DNA from: Candidatus Poribacteria bacterium
GTDB taxonomy: Bacteria > Poribacteria > WGA-4E > WGA-3G
Assembly: GCA_022819945.1 (NCBI GenBank)
Contig: JAJEGI010000072.1
Span: forward strand, 1-32,631
DNA length: 32,631 nucleotides
Direction of reading: 5' to 3'
The position numbers and the translations under genes are program-made. This document shows, piece by piece, positions 1 to 8,627 of this stretch (position 1 is the first letter of the stretch; each line of letters opens with the position of its first letter). Below the pieces are notes generated by a model that was not told where the DNA came from, did no database searches, and saw only the letters and a list, made by a program, of their open reading frames with translations.

Positions 1-25
1 GGTTCGGTTAGGAAACCGAACCTAT
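1..25 (-). repeat. Short hairpin repeat, copy A
   Basis: A perfect 9-bp stem, with arms at 1-9 and 14-22, closes a 4-base loop. Read on the minus strand it starts ATAGG, runs into the stem, has TTTCC at the tip and then the returning arm. The same layout (TAGG, stem, TTTCC at the tip, return arm) appears at 29919-29941 and 32354-32379 with different stem sequences. It lies downstream of the UnbV-type gene but has no T-run, so it is not a canonical terminator. Confidence 0.6.
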
Positions 26-93
26 CGGGCCTGGGGTTAAAAATCTGACCCAAAAATGGAAAACTGAATGGCTCTGGAGCTCACTTTCTCAGT

Positions 94-1791
94 TTATCTT
101 GTGCTTTGACCGTCTACAACCCCATGTCCCTCTTTGATGCGGAGAATCTGATTTGATTTTAGATTAGAAAACTGCTCTTGATGTCCACTTTGCCAGTGGA
201 TTTCCAAAGTGTCAATCTCTGAATTCTTTCCAAGTCCAAAGTGAACGCGGAGATCGCTTTGTGAGAGATAACTCGCACCACTCCGAACCTCTTTGAGAAG
301 AGACATATCCCCTGCTTTCAAAACTATTCTCGTCCCAATACCCGAAGCATTACTTTCGGTACCAATCGGTTGGATCGTCAGCCAATGATTGCTATTGCCC
401 CCCTCGTTTCGGAGAAGCGTTGCGGGTTGGTTGGCGTTATTGAGAAAAATATCAATATCTCCATCGTTGTCATAGTCACCGAACGCTGCACCGCGGCTAA
501 CTCTTTTGGGGAGTTGGGACAGACCGACTTCAACGGATGCATCCGTAAAATGGTAGGCGCCATCTTGTCGGCGCGTGTTACGGAAAAGTAGATCAGATTG
601 CGGATAAGTGCTGTCCGAAAATAGCGCGATGTTTTCTTGAAGATGTCCGTTCGCAACAAAGAGGTCCAAGAGACCATCGTTGTTGTAATCAAAGAATTCG
701 ACTGCCCACTTAAAATACGGGAGTGTCACTGCGCCAATCCCGGCAGTAAAAGAGACATCGGTGAAAAATAGGGCATCTTCATTTTGATAGAGAACCACCG
801 GCAGTGAAGAGGCATTGCTGACAACGAGATCAAGATACCCGTTGTTATCGTAATCGCCAAAGGCACTTCCCATACCACTTCCCGGAAAGCCGTTCCCATC
901 ATAGCCTGTGCCGGTAAAGTCGGCAGTCTCAGTGAAAGTACCATCGCCGTTGTTACGGTAAAGAAAATCCGCTTCCATATCGTTAGCAATATGCAGATCA
1001 GGGTACCCATCATTATCATAGTCCCCAACTGCGACAGCGAGACCGAGTGCGCGATGTGAGATCCCCGCAGCTACAGCGACATCTGTGAAGGTACCATCGC
1101 CGTTATTGCGATAGAGGATATCGGGTTCACTGACAAAGTGGCTGCCAGCAATCTGATCTGTCGGACTACAATACGTTCTGATACCCCGTGTCTCCCACCA
1201 ACGATTCTCTTCAACCGAAAATTTCATATAGTTGACAACATACAGATCAACATCTCCATCTAAATCGTAATCGAGAAAGGCGCAGCTCGTTCCCCAACGT
1301 TCATCACCGACCCCTGCTTGCTGCGTAATATCCGTAAAAGTGCCATCGCCATTGTTATGGTAGAGGCGGTTAACTCCATAGTTGGTCACGTAAATCTCAG
1401 GGGAACCGTCGTTATTAATATCGGCAGCAGCACACCCGACACCGTAGCCTATATCACCGACCCCTGCTTGCTGCGTAACGTCGGTAAAGGTGCCGTCCCC
1501 GTTGTTCCGATAGAGTGTGTTTCGCGGGAGATGTATTTGAGAGGTGTCTTCAGGAACTGGTGGTGGGATATGCGTAGCGTTCACTATATAAAGATCGAGG
1601 TATCCATCGGCATCATAGTCAAAAAAGAGTGCGCCGGATCCGAGGGTTTCAATGAGATATTTTTCGCCTGTCCTGCCGTCAACATGCTGAAACGTGATGC
1701 CTGCATCAGCAGTCGCGTCAATGAATTGGACTTCGGCGGAAGCGGCCGCGCTCAGAATGAAGGAGAAAACAATAAAATAAAAACACCTCAT
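94..1791 (-). CDS. Exported CRTAC1-family FG-GAP/ASPIC-UnbV repeat protein
   Basis: This 565-residue protein begins with a signal peptide (cleavage likely after ASA near residue 19). Repeated FG-GAP/VCBS blades follow, with Ca-binding loops of the form DYDNDGYPDL and DYDADGYLDL alternating with NNGDGTFTDV strands. They predict an integrin-alpha-like beta-propeller. The last 90 residues match the ASPIC/UnbV domain (ASGIGTRIVL, then VRSGASYLSQ and VHFGLG). The start codon overlaps the TPR stop as ATGA, so the two proteins are probably made together. TPR plus UnbV pairs are common in Poribacteria, Planctomycetes and Acidobacteria, where the function is generally unknown; adhesion or polymer binding outside the cell is an inference. 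Two 26-bp direct repeats 150 bp apart (from 1303 and from 1453) reflect recent blade duplication. Confidence 0.9.
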   Translation of the reverse strand: MRCFYFIVFSFILSAAASAEVQFIDATADAGITFQHVDGRTGEKYLIETLGSGALFFDYDADGYLDLYIVNATHIPPPVPEDTSQIHLPRNTLYRNNGDGTFTDVTQQAGVGDIGYGVGCAAADINNDGSPEIYVTNYGVNRLYHNNGDGTFTDITQQAGVGDERWGTSCAFLDYDLDGDVDLYVVNYMKFSVEENRWWETRGIRTYCSPTDQIAGSHFVSEPDILYRNNGDGTFTDVAVAAGISHRALGLAVAVGDYDNDGYPDLHIANDMEADFLYRNNGDGTFTETADFTGTGYDGNGFPGSGMGSAFGDYDNNGYLDLVVSNASSLPVVLYQNEDALFFTDVSFTAGIGAVTLPYFKWAVEFFDYNNDGLLDLFVANGHLQENIALFSDSTYPQSDLLFRNTRRQDGAYHFTDASVEVGLSQLPKRVSRGAAFGDYDNDGDIDIFLNNANQPATLLRNEGGNSNHWLTIQPIGTESNASGIGTRIVLKAGDMSLLKEVRSGASYLSQSDLRVHFGLGKNSEIDTLEIHWQSGHQEQFSNLKSNQILRIKEGHGVVDGQSTR

Positions 1792-2933
1792 TGGTTATCA
1801 GAATGCTCTTTCTGCTTTTCACGTGCACGTTGCGCTTCATCTGCCAACCCAAGCGCATCACAAACTTCGGAAAGCGTATCCCAATAATTTGCTTCAGTTG
1901 GTGCAAGGCGTGCAGCAGTTCGCGCATGAGAGAGTGCTTTGTCCAAGTCCATTTTCAATTCGATATAACAGACTGCGATGTTATTGTGCGCAATAGCGAG
2001 ATCCGTATCGATGGCGAGTGCCTGCTGATAAGCTGCAATAGCGAGGTCAATTTTTCGCTGTTTATGGTAAGCATGCCCCAAATTATAGTGTGCAGTTGCT
2101 AAGCCAGGAGAAAGAGAGATGGCGCGTTTATAGTGCGCAACCGCATCTGCAAAGCGGCGGCGCGCGAGGTAAACGATACCGAGATTGTTATAACCTCTTG
2201 CGTCATCAGGATGTTTTTTTAGCCACATTTCGGCTTTCTCAAGGAGCGGATCTGTCTGACGGAGGACTTTAAAAAACGCCATCGCCGCTGCAGCTTTCTC
2301 CTTTTCGCCGCGTTTGATGTAAATTTGAGCGAGTTGATAATGTGCCTCAGTATTGTCCACCTGAATGTCAATCGTCTTCTCAAACGCAGCGATTGCCTCA
2401 CCTAAGCGTCTTTGTCTTGCATAGACTTTACCTAATCCTAAAATGGCACTGGCACGTTTTGGATTGAAGCCTGTGGCTTTTTTAAACGCACGGGCAGCCT
2501 GTTCAAAATCACCCCGTTTCAAATGGACTTCACCGAGTCCGGTATAGGGATCTTCCCATTCTGGGTCAATAGCAATCGCACGTTCAAATGCTTCCGTGGC
2601 GCGCGGGAAAACCCCCTTCTTGAGGTAGACCAGTCCAATATTATAGTGTAGTTCCGCCGTCATAGGAGACAACTCAAGTGCTTTTTGATAAGTATCAAGC
2701 GCGGCATCGTACTGTTTCAGTTCGGAGTATGCGACACCGAGTTTATTGTAGATGATAGGGGAATCTGGATTAAGCGCGATGGCTTTTTTGTATTCGGAGA
2801 TGGCTTGCGCAAACTCTCCGATAGCGTGATAGGCAGTAGCATTCTTATAATGCTTTTCGGCAGGTGAAGTATCGGATAAGGCAGTGCTTCCAAAAGTACT
2901 AAAGAGGGTAAAAAGAGTGAGATATTTTAGCAT
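1788..2933 (-). CDS. Exported tetratricopeptide-repeat protein
   Basis: This 381-residue protein has a short N-terminal signal (residues 1-20, hydrophobic, ending ALS). About nine or ten consecutive 34-residue TPR units then run from near residue 27 to the C-terminus, with typical patterns such as YNKLGVAYSELKQYDAAL and YNNLGIVYLARRRFADA. One unit near residues 205-240 is irregular and may split the array into two superhelical blocks. No enzymatic domain is visible, so it is probably a periplasmic scaffold. A good Shine-Dalgarno sequence (AGGAAGG) sits just before the ATG. Its stop overlaps the start of the UnbV-type gene (ATGA), which points to a functional pair. The partner molecule cannot be read from the sequence. 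Confidence 0.9.
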   Translation of the reverse strand: MLKYLTLFTLFSTFGSTALSDTSPAEKHYKNATAYHAIGEFAQAISEYKKAIALNPDSPIIYNKLGVAYSELKQYDAALDTYQKALELSPMTAELHYNIGLVYLKKGVFPRATEAFERAIAIDPEWEDPYTGLGEVHLKRGDFEQAARAFKKATGFNPKRASAILGLGKVYARQRRLGEAIAAFEKTIDIQVDNTEAHYQLAQIYIKRGEKEKAAAAMAFFKVLRQTDPLLEKAEMWLKKHPDDARGYNNLGIVYLARRRFADAVAHYKRAISLSPGLATAHYNLGHAYHKQRKIDLAIAAYQQALAIDTDLAIAHNNIAVCYIELKMDLDKALSHARTAARLAPTEANYWDTLSEVCDALGLADEAQRAREKQKEHSDNQ

Positions 2934-2948
2934 ACGCCTTCCTCAAAT

Positions 2949-2981
2949 GTAAGAGCGGTGTTTTGTTTATACCGCCCTTAC
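2949..2981 (-). other. Intergenic RNA hairpin between lamG-type and TPR genes
   Basis: Arms at 2949-2959 and 2971-2981 pair over 11 bp around an 11-base loop. On the minus (transcribed) strand the only non-Watson-Crick pair is a G-U wobble; on the plus strand it would be an A-C mismatch, which favours a role in the minus-strand RNA. No T-run follows, so it is more likely a processing or mRNA-stability hairpin than a terminator. Confidence 0.5.
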
Positions 2982-2992
2982 CAAGCGTATCT

Positions 2993-3766
2993 CTAATCGC
3001 GATCCGTTTTAATACTCGCCCAGGTTGTTGCAAGTTTCTCTGCGGGTTCCACGGGTAAAAAATCACCGGTCATAATTTCTTCGATCTCTGCCTCGGTGAG
3101 AATTCGGTTAAAGATAAATACCTCGTCAATAATACCCGTGAAAAACTCTTCACCGGGGTGGCGTGCCCCAACCATAATGGAACCATCAATCTCCGCAACA
3201 GCTGGCGGTTTAGGTCCACCGCCTGCTTTCTTGGCATCGTTATAGATGACAACCTCTGATTTGGTGTCGTGGGTCACTGCAAGGTGGACCCAGTCTTCAG
3301 GTTGAATGTCATCGCTAACGGCTTTTTGTGCCCAACCGGGGGCACTCGACCAGAAGTAGGTTTTGCTGTCACCTTTCCTAAAAATTGATGCCCACTTCAG
3401 GGAGCCAGCTGTCACCATGTAATTCCAGTCCCGAATTTGGTCATCACCGCGCTTGACCCAGAAAGCGATAGAGAACTGCTCTCTTAATTGTAAAGTATCG
3501 TTGATAGGCACCATTACGTGCTGTCCCTTCGTTCCGTCAAATTCTAACGCCTTGCCGAATTGCCCATCTACCCATTTTGGATTTTCGATAAGTTCGCCAT
3601 CATGACCATGCACGGAACCATCCCCGACATCACCCCCGTTTCCTTCATCAAAGGAGAGATATAAAACGAGGGACTTGTCATCCAACCCGGCATATAAAGG
3701 TGTAGTAAGGGTGAACAAGACGAATATCGCAACAAGCACCCCTATAAATTTTTCAAATTTGAGCAC
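2993..3766 (-). CDS. Exported LamG/concanavalin-like lectin domain protein
   Basis: The start is GTG at 3766, because AAGGAGGA lies 8 bases upstream and the resulting N-terminus (MLKFEKFIGVLVAIF...) is a clean signal peptide cleaved after LYA. The longer reading frame back to 3892 has no signal. The mature protein of about 235 residues carries one LamG-like jelly-roll fold: LVLYLSFDEG at the start, AIAFWV-type strand IAFWVKR, WVHLAVTHD, and GIIDEVFIFNRILTEAEI at the end, the hallmark of LamG_3 (concanavalin A-like) domains. Such domains bind carbohydrate or protein ligands outside the cell; the ligand here is unknown. An 11-bp hairpin separates it from the downstream TPR gene. Confidence 0.88.
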   Translation of the reverse strand: MLKFEKFIGVLVAIFVLFTLTTPLYAGLDDKSLVLYLSFDEGNGGDVGDGSVHGHDGELIENPKWVDGQFGKALEFDGTKGQHVMVPINDTLQLREQFSIAFWVKRGDDQIRDWNYMVTAGSLKWASIFRKGDSKTYFWSSAPGWAQKAVSDDIQPEDWVHLAVTHDTKSEVVIYNDAKKAGGGPKPPAVAEIDGSIMVGARHPGEEFFTGIIDEVFIFNRILTEAEIEEIMTGDFLPVEPAEKLATTWASIKTDRD

Positions 3767-3904
3767 AATGTATTCCTCCTTCAATCGTACGAAATACGGT
3801 AAGACTTGCTGAAAAAGCAAATCAGATATTAAGAAAGGACCTAACTGAAATTTGGAAATTTGGACGACCGCGTAATTACATAGTTGGTTCAAGGCAGAAA
3901 AAAC

Positions 3905-5629
3905 TTAGCAGGCACCACATTTCTTACAAACAGTCGTGTCACACTCACTGGTCATAAAACCTTTTTCGTGCTTGCTGAACTCAAGTTGTAAAAATTGGGG
4001 TTTGACGTTCAGGTCGAGATGGTCCCACGGGTTGACCTCATGTAGCGGACGTTGGCGCGTCGCGTAAAAATCTGGCATTACTCCGTGTTTGCGGAAGGCT
4101 TGGTTCCATGAAACGCCGTTCGCGAGTTCAAGGATAACTTTTCCGAGCCGTCGGTCGCCGCGTGCGAAAGCGGCTTCTTGGTGCGCGAGTCTGGCACTCG
4201 CGGACCCGACTTTTATGCTGCCAAGTCGGTTAATTTCGCGTTTTAGGAAATCCAGCTTTCGGGCGATGGTTTTCGGAGGTTCCATTGCCACCCACTGGAA
4301 AGGCGTATGCGGCTTCGGCACCATAGGCGAAATGGTAAAACTGATACGGGCTATCCGACCCGTTCGTTTTGCATGCGGGAGCAGGATAGCGCGCATCTCT
4401 TTTGCCATCTCAACGATAGCCTCAACATCCGCAGGCGTTTCATGCGGAACACCAATAAGGAAATAGAGACGTAGGTTGAGAATATCACGCTTCAAAGCTT
4501 CCTCAAAGACGTGGTAGAGCCTTTCACGTGGAATGGCTTTATTGACGACCTTTTGAAGTTCTTCAGTGGCTACCTCCGGAGCAATGGTAATAGTGCCTTG
4601 TTCACTGTCTGCAAGGGCATCAAGCAAGGGTGCGCGGACCGTTTCAGCGCGGAGTGAAGCGCAAGAGATACGGAATCCACGTTCAACGAGGCCTGTGGCA
4701 ATCTCGTCAATTTGCGGATGATCGGAAATAGAAGCACCAACAAGTCCGATCCTATCTGTAATACCACGTGCCCGCTCTGCAAGTGCGAGTGTGCTTTCCA
4801 CAGAGCGATGTCTCGGCCATCGGCGGGCATAATCAGCAACACAGAAACGGCATTGCCTACCACAACCGCGCACAATCTCTATAAGATGTGCATTCGCGAA
4901 CTCCGTATTGGGCGTATGGATGTGTGTGCAAGTTTCGACATCATCAAGCTTCGGCACGGCTCCGGCGTGGATCTTGGGTGCTGCCCCTTGTTTGGGAGAA
5001 ACCGCATCAATAGTTCCATCATCGTGATAGGTTACATCATAAAAACTTGGCACATAAAGCCCCGGAACGGTTGCTAATGTTTCGAGTAACTCACGCTTCG
5101 ATGCACCAGAGCGTTTCCATTCGTCAAAATGTGCCATGAGTTGATGGATCACAAGTTCGGCTTCTCCAACAACGAAAACATCAACGAAGTCAGCAATCGG
5201 TTCTGGGTTATAGGAGATATTGATACCGCCCGCAATAACCAGCGGATCCCACTCTGTACGTTCTTCAGCAAGTGGTGGAATATTTGCGAGTTTTAGGGTG
5301 CGCGGAATATTCACATAATCCGACTCAAAAGAGACAGAAAACCCGACGACATCGAACTGGTTCAGTGCCGTTTGCGTCTCAAACGAGAAAAGCGACTTTT
5401 TCTGCGTAACAAGTTTTTCAAGGTAACCAGATTCAGGCACAAAAACACGCTCGCAAGCCGTGTCCACCCGACTGTTTAGGGTTGCATAGATAACCTGAAC
5501 ACCAAGACTTGACATTCCCAATTCATACGTGCTTGGATAGACAAGTGCGAATCTGTTAGGTTTTCTGAAATTATTTTGCGCACCGTGTTCCTCGCTGCGC
5601 AGGTGTTGGTAGTGTTGTCGTAAGTCCAC
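3905..5629 (-). CDS. B12-type radical SAM protein (TIGR03960-like)
   Basis: This 574-residue protein has an N-terminal B12-binding-like Rossmann region (ALVYPSTYELGMSSLGVQ, then VIAGGINISYNPEPIADF and VVGEAEL). A radical SAM core follows, with the cluster motif CGRQCRFC (CxxxCxxC) near residue 260 that ligates a 4Fe-4S cluster. The cobalamin DxHxxG signature is not seen, so cobalamin may not bind. The C-terminus adds four cysteines in ECDTTVCKKCGAC, possibly a second metal site. The order of motifs fits the uncharacterised TIGR03960 family; the substrate is unknown. It lies 168 bp downstream of ftsZ on the same strand, and that gap holds no convincing gene or terminator. Confidence 0.88.
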   Translation of the reverse strand: MDLRQHYQHLRSEEHGAQNNFRKPNRFALVYPSTYELGMSSLGVQVIYATLNSRVDTACERVFVPESGYLEKLVTQKKSLFSFETQTALNQFDVVGFSVSFESDYVNIPRTLKLANIPPLAEERTEWDPLVIAGGINISYNPEPIADFVDVFVVGEAELVIHQLMAHFDEWKRSGASKRELLETLATVPGLYVPSFYDVTYHDDGTIDAVSPKQGAAPKIHAGAVPKLDDVETCTHIHTPNTEFANAHLIEIVRGCGRQCRFCVADYARRWPRHRSVESTLALAERARGITDRIGLVGASISDHPQIDEIATGLVERGFRISCASLRAETVRAPLLDALADSEQGTITIAPEVATEELQKVVNKAIPRERLYHVFEEALKRDILNLRLYFLIGVPHETPADVEAIVEMAKEMRAILLPHAKRTGRIARISFTISPMVPKPHTPFQWVAMEPPKTIARKLDFLKREINRLGSIKVGSASARLAHQEAAFARGDRRLGKVILELANGVSWNQAFRKHGVMPDFYATRQRPLHEVNPWDHLDLNVKPQFLQLEFSKHEKGFMTSECDTTVCKKCGAC

Positions 5630-5797
5630 TATTTGCCTCGGATATACAGTCAGAAAATAAAAAAATGAAAAAGCGATGTACGCAACGTTGTGTCGTCAAA
5701 ACGCAATGTTGCTTCAACTTGTGACGGAACCTCAACGAAAAAATCGTAGGCAACTTTTTTAAAATTGCATTGATAGGGGACAATATAGTTATAGTCT

Positions 5798-7108
5798 CTA
5801 TTTGTCGTTCTTGTCTCTTTTTTGCACACGTAGAAAAGCTGGAATTTCCCAATCTGTATCCTGTTGCTGTGCACTTTGATCCCGTCTACGGGTAGGTTTC
5901 CGCCCTCTACTTTGCGGAGCGGGTTCTTGTTCTACAGGTTGTTGTTCAGCCTCCGTTCTCCGTCCGCGAGTCGGCGGGATAGATCTACCAGATGAGACTC
6001 TACCCCCCGGTCGGGTTCTGCCTCCACCTGCCATACGTTGTTCGGGCAGTGCTGACGGATGTCTCTGATAGACATCGGCTTCATCATATCGCGCAGATGA
6101 ACTTCCACCGCCAACTGTTTCGGGTCTTGCTGTGTATCTTTCATCAGCATCGAACCCTGTTGCGATGACGGTGACAAGGACTTCGTCGTCGAGTTCCAAT
6201 TCATCTTTGTAAACGAGACCAAAAATGATTTGTGCGTCGGGGGCGACATCCTTAATAACCTGCATAGCTTCATTCAGTTCATGCATCATGAAATCAGGAG
6301 GGGCAGTGATATTGACGATCATACCGACAGCACCAGCAATGTTAGTCTGTTCAAGGAGCGGCGAACTAATAGCTTGTTCTGCAGCGATTGTCGCGCGACT
6401 ATCACCGGTAGCATGTCCCATCCCCATCAACGCGCTCCCGGCTTCCCGCATGATGGATTCAACATCAGCGAAGTCAACATTAATTTCGCCTGACTCTGTA
6501 ACGATGTCGGAAATGCTCTTAACACCGTGGAGGAGTACCTCGTCTCCAATCCGGAACGCCTCTCGGATTGGAAGCTTCCTATCCATAGTGTCAATGAGTC
6601 GCTGGTTGGGGACAACAATTACGGAATCCGCGGCTTGTCGCAGCTCCTCAAGCCCCGTTTCAGCGGTGGTTGAGCGGCGTTGTCCTTCAAAGTCGAAAGG
6701 CCGTGTCACAACAGCAATTGTAAGCGCGCCACGTTCTTTTGCTTGTGAGGCAATCAGGGGTGCTGCACCCGTCCCCGTACCGCCTCCCATGCCAGCAGTA
6801 ATGAAGACCATATTTGCATTCTCGACGATAGTCTGCAGTTGTTCTCTGTCTTCTTCAGCGGCTTTTCTGCCAATCTCAGGATCAGCACCGGAGCCTAAAC
6901 CTTCGGTAGTATTAAGCCCAATCGGGATTTGCGACGCACCACGACAGGTCAGCAGTGCTTGCTGATCGGTGTTAACGGCATAAAACTCTATACCAGTGAG
7001 CCCAGCTTCAATCATACGTCTTACAGCATTTCCACCTGCTCCACCGACCCCAATGACTTTAATCTTCGCACGTAAATTTTCAAATTCCTCTTGTTCAAAT
7101 TCTATCAT
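5798..7108 (-). CDS. ftsZ: Cell division GTPase FtsZ
   Basis: FtsZ is the tubulin homologue that polymerises into the Z ring. The 436-residue protein shows GGAGGNA near residue 22, the GTP-binding signature GGGTGTG at 108-114 and the catalytic T7 loop NVDFADV at 210-216. A variable Gly/Arg/Gln-rich linker runs from about 330 to 415, and the conserved C-terminal peptide WEIPAFLR, which binds FtsA, closes the protein. It is the last dcw gene. The ATG at 7108 has no close Shine-Dalgarno sequence; an AGGAGG lies about 45 bases upstream, before a nine-codon mini-ORF. An in-frame TAA just upstream excludes a longer protein. A strong promoter sits in the ftsA-ftsZ gap. Confidence 0.98.
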   Translation of the reverse strand: MIEFEQEEFENLRAKIKVIGVGGAGGNAVRRMIEAGLTGIEFYAVNTDQQALLTCRGASQIPIGLNTTEGLGSGADPEIGRKAAEEDREQLQTIVENANMVFITAGMGGGTGTGAAPLIASQAKERGALTIAVVTRPFDFEGQRRSTTAETGLEELRQAADSVIVVPNQRLIDTMDRKLPIREAFRIGDEVLLHGVKSISDIVTESGEINVDFADVESIMREAGSALMGMGHATGDSRATIAAEQAISSPLLEQTNIAGAVGMIVNITAPPDFMMHELNEAMQVIKDVAPDAQIIFGLVYKDELELDDEVLVTVIATGFDADERYTARPETVGGGSSSARYDEADVYQRHPSALPEQRMAGGGRTRPGGRVSSGRSIPPTRGRRTEAEQQPVEQEPAPQSRGRKPTRRRDQSAQQQDTDWEIPAFLRVQKRDKNDK

Positions 7109-7116
7109 ATTGGATT

Positions 7117-7156
7117 TCAGTTACTATAACAAAGACCCAGCAACCTAATTCCTCCT
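7117..7156 (-). promoter_or_regulatory. Displaced Shine-Dalgarno and nine-codon mini-ORF before ftsZ
   Basis: On the minus strand a perfect AGGAGG (7151-7156) is followed after 7 bases by TTG (7141-7143) that opens TTG CTG GGT CTT TGT TAT AGT and ends at TGA (7117-7119). The ftsZ ATG starts 8 bases after that stop and lacks its own good ribosome site. This could be a coupling leader peptide for ftsZ, or chance. Confidence 0.3.
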
Positions 7157-7226
7157 ATCATTGTAACCTCAATCTCCAGACCGAGGTCCCTTGATAACGT
7201 TCGTTGATTCGCCGCTTTACATTAAA

Positions 7227-7255
7227 ATTATACGGTATTAGAAAGGTTAAGTCAA
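7227..7255 (-). promoter_or_regulatory. Sigma70-type promoter for ftsZ
   Basis: The minus strand reads TTGACT (7250-7255), a 17-base spacer and a perfect TATAAT (7227-7232). It lies between ftsA and ftsZ, about 115 bases before the ftsZ start. Dedicated ftsZ promoters allow FtsZ levels above those from the long dcw transcript. Confidence 0.75.
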
Positions 7256-7296
7256 GTAGTGCTGCGAGACTAACTTGAACAAGGCGCACTCTATTT

Positions 7297-8523
7297 TTAG
7301 TATCCAAACCATTCTTTGATGCGTTGTAGGAATGCCCCAACACCGCCATCCCCGTGACGTGCATTGTGTTCTTGCTCTTCCCGCCGCAAGGATTCACCAT
7401 AAAGTGCAAGCCCTATACTCGTAGCATACATTGGATGATTTACGCGATCCGTTAAGCCTTGTAACCCGCGCGGGTAACCTATCTGGACGCGCAGCTGAAG
7501 CATGGCTTCGGTAAGCTCTTGAAGACCGTCCATAAGCGCGGTACCACCAGTGAGAACAAGTCCACCGGGAAGCGGAATATCCCCTAATTCATAGCCAATT
7601 ACCTCTAAGATTTCTGCCATGCGGTACTCAATAATTTGTGCAAGTTCAACTCGGTCAATGAAACGTGGTGGACTGGCATTACTCGTGACCGGGATAGATC
7701 TGACTTCATCTGGATCTACTAATTCTGTCCAAGCGCAGCCGCGGTGAAGTTTTAGTTCCTCTGCTTCCGGCAGTGTGACTTTTAAGTATTGGGCAATGTC
7801 GTTGGTAACATGTTGCCCGCCCACGGGAATTACTGCTGTATGTTGAATAGAATCTTCTTTATAGACGGCGATTTCAGTTGTTCCGTCACCGATGTCAACC
7901 AAGGCGATGCCAACTTCCCGCTCATCCCTTGAAACGACTGCCTGTGTTGCAGCGAGAGGCGCAGCGACAAGGGTCTCGACTATCGGGACACCTGCCTTTT
8001 CAATACTATTGAGTAGATTCTGAATAGCCGTTTTGCCACCTGTAATGATATAGGCATAAGCTTCAAGACGGGCACCGGACATTCCGATTGGTTCCCTGAT
8101 ACGGTCTTGGGCATCAACAACAAAATTCTGTTGGATTACATGCAGGACCTCTCGGTCAGCAGGAATAGAAATCGCCTGCGCAGCTATCATCGCACGGTCA
8201 ACATCTTCTTGTGAAATTTCGGTGTTCGCCACGGAAACAACTCCATGCGATGTCTGTCCAATGATATGATCACCAGAAATGCCGACACAGACAGAGTCTA
8301 TTTTCACGCCTGCCATTAACTCGGCATTAGAAATAGCTTTACGGATCGCCTCTGCTGTTTGGTTGATGTCAACAACGACCCCTGCGCGAAGTCCCTCAGC
8401 CTCTGCATGCCCGACTCCAATGATCCCTATTTTTTGGGTACTACCCTGCAGCGTGTTTCCAACAACTACCGAAATTTTGCTTGAACCGATATCAAGCCCT
8501 GCAATAATATTTTGTTTTGGCAT
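7297..8523 (-). CDS. ftsA: Cell division protein FtsA
   Basis: FtsA is an actin-fold ATPase that tethers FtsZ filaments to the inner membrane and recruits later divisome proteins. The 408-residue protein begins IIAGLDIGSSKISVVVG (phosphate 1 loop) and has VDIGDGTTEIAV (phosphate 2) near residue 215 and VLTGGTALMDGLQEL (adenosine motif) near 335. The C-terminal GAFLQRIKEWFGY forms the expected amphipathic membrane-targeting helix. The start is well supported: AAAGGAGGTGA lies just upstream. It follows ftsQ by 104 bp and precedes ftsZ by 188 bp. Confidence 0.97.
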   Translation of the reverse strand: MPKQNIIAGLDIGSSKISVVVGNTLQGSTQKIGIIGVGHAEAEGLRAGVVVDINQTAEAIRKAISNAELMAGVKIDSVCVGISGDHIIGQTSHGVVSVANTEISQEDVDRAMIAAQAISIPADREVLHVIQQNFVVDAQDRIREPIGMSGARLEAYAYIITGGKTAIQNLLNSIEKAGVPIVETLVAAPLAATQAVVSRDEREVGIALVDIGDGTTEIAVYKEDSIQHTAVIPVGGQHVTNDIAQYLKVTLPEAEELKLHRGCAWTELVDPDEVRSIPVTSNASPPRFIDRVELAQIIEYRMAEILEVIGYELGDIPLPGGLVLTGGTALMDGLQELTEAMLQLRVQIGYPRGLQGLTDRVNHPMYATSIGLALYGESLRREEQEHNARHGDGGVGAFLQRIKEWFGY

Positions 8524-8627
8524 TTAAATGTTTTCACCTCCTTTTCCCTTAAACATCTTAGCATGAAGCGCGATAAACAGGGATCTTATACACTTTGTAG
8601 TACCTATTCGTGTTCATGAAATAACCT

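Noticed and set aside
1318..1887. Plus-strand 189-codon frame opposite the UnbV-type gene
   Set aside because: Antisense to regular FG-GAP repeats, which keep the opposite strand open; no domain or ribosome site.
5650..5874. Minus-strand frame with a coding-like tail (FFVEVPSQVEATLRF) in the gap after ftsZ
   Set aside because: Its only ATG lies inside the ftsZ 3' end in another frame, with no ribosome site; the short stretch is probably chance.
6225..6965. Plus-strand 246-codon frame opposite ftsZ
   Set aside because: Ser/Ala/Pro-rich mirror of a strongly coding ftsZ; no start signals.
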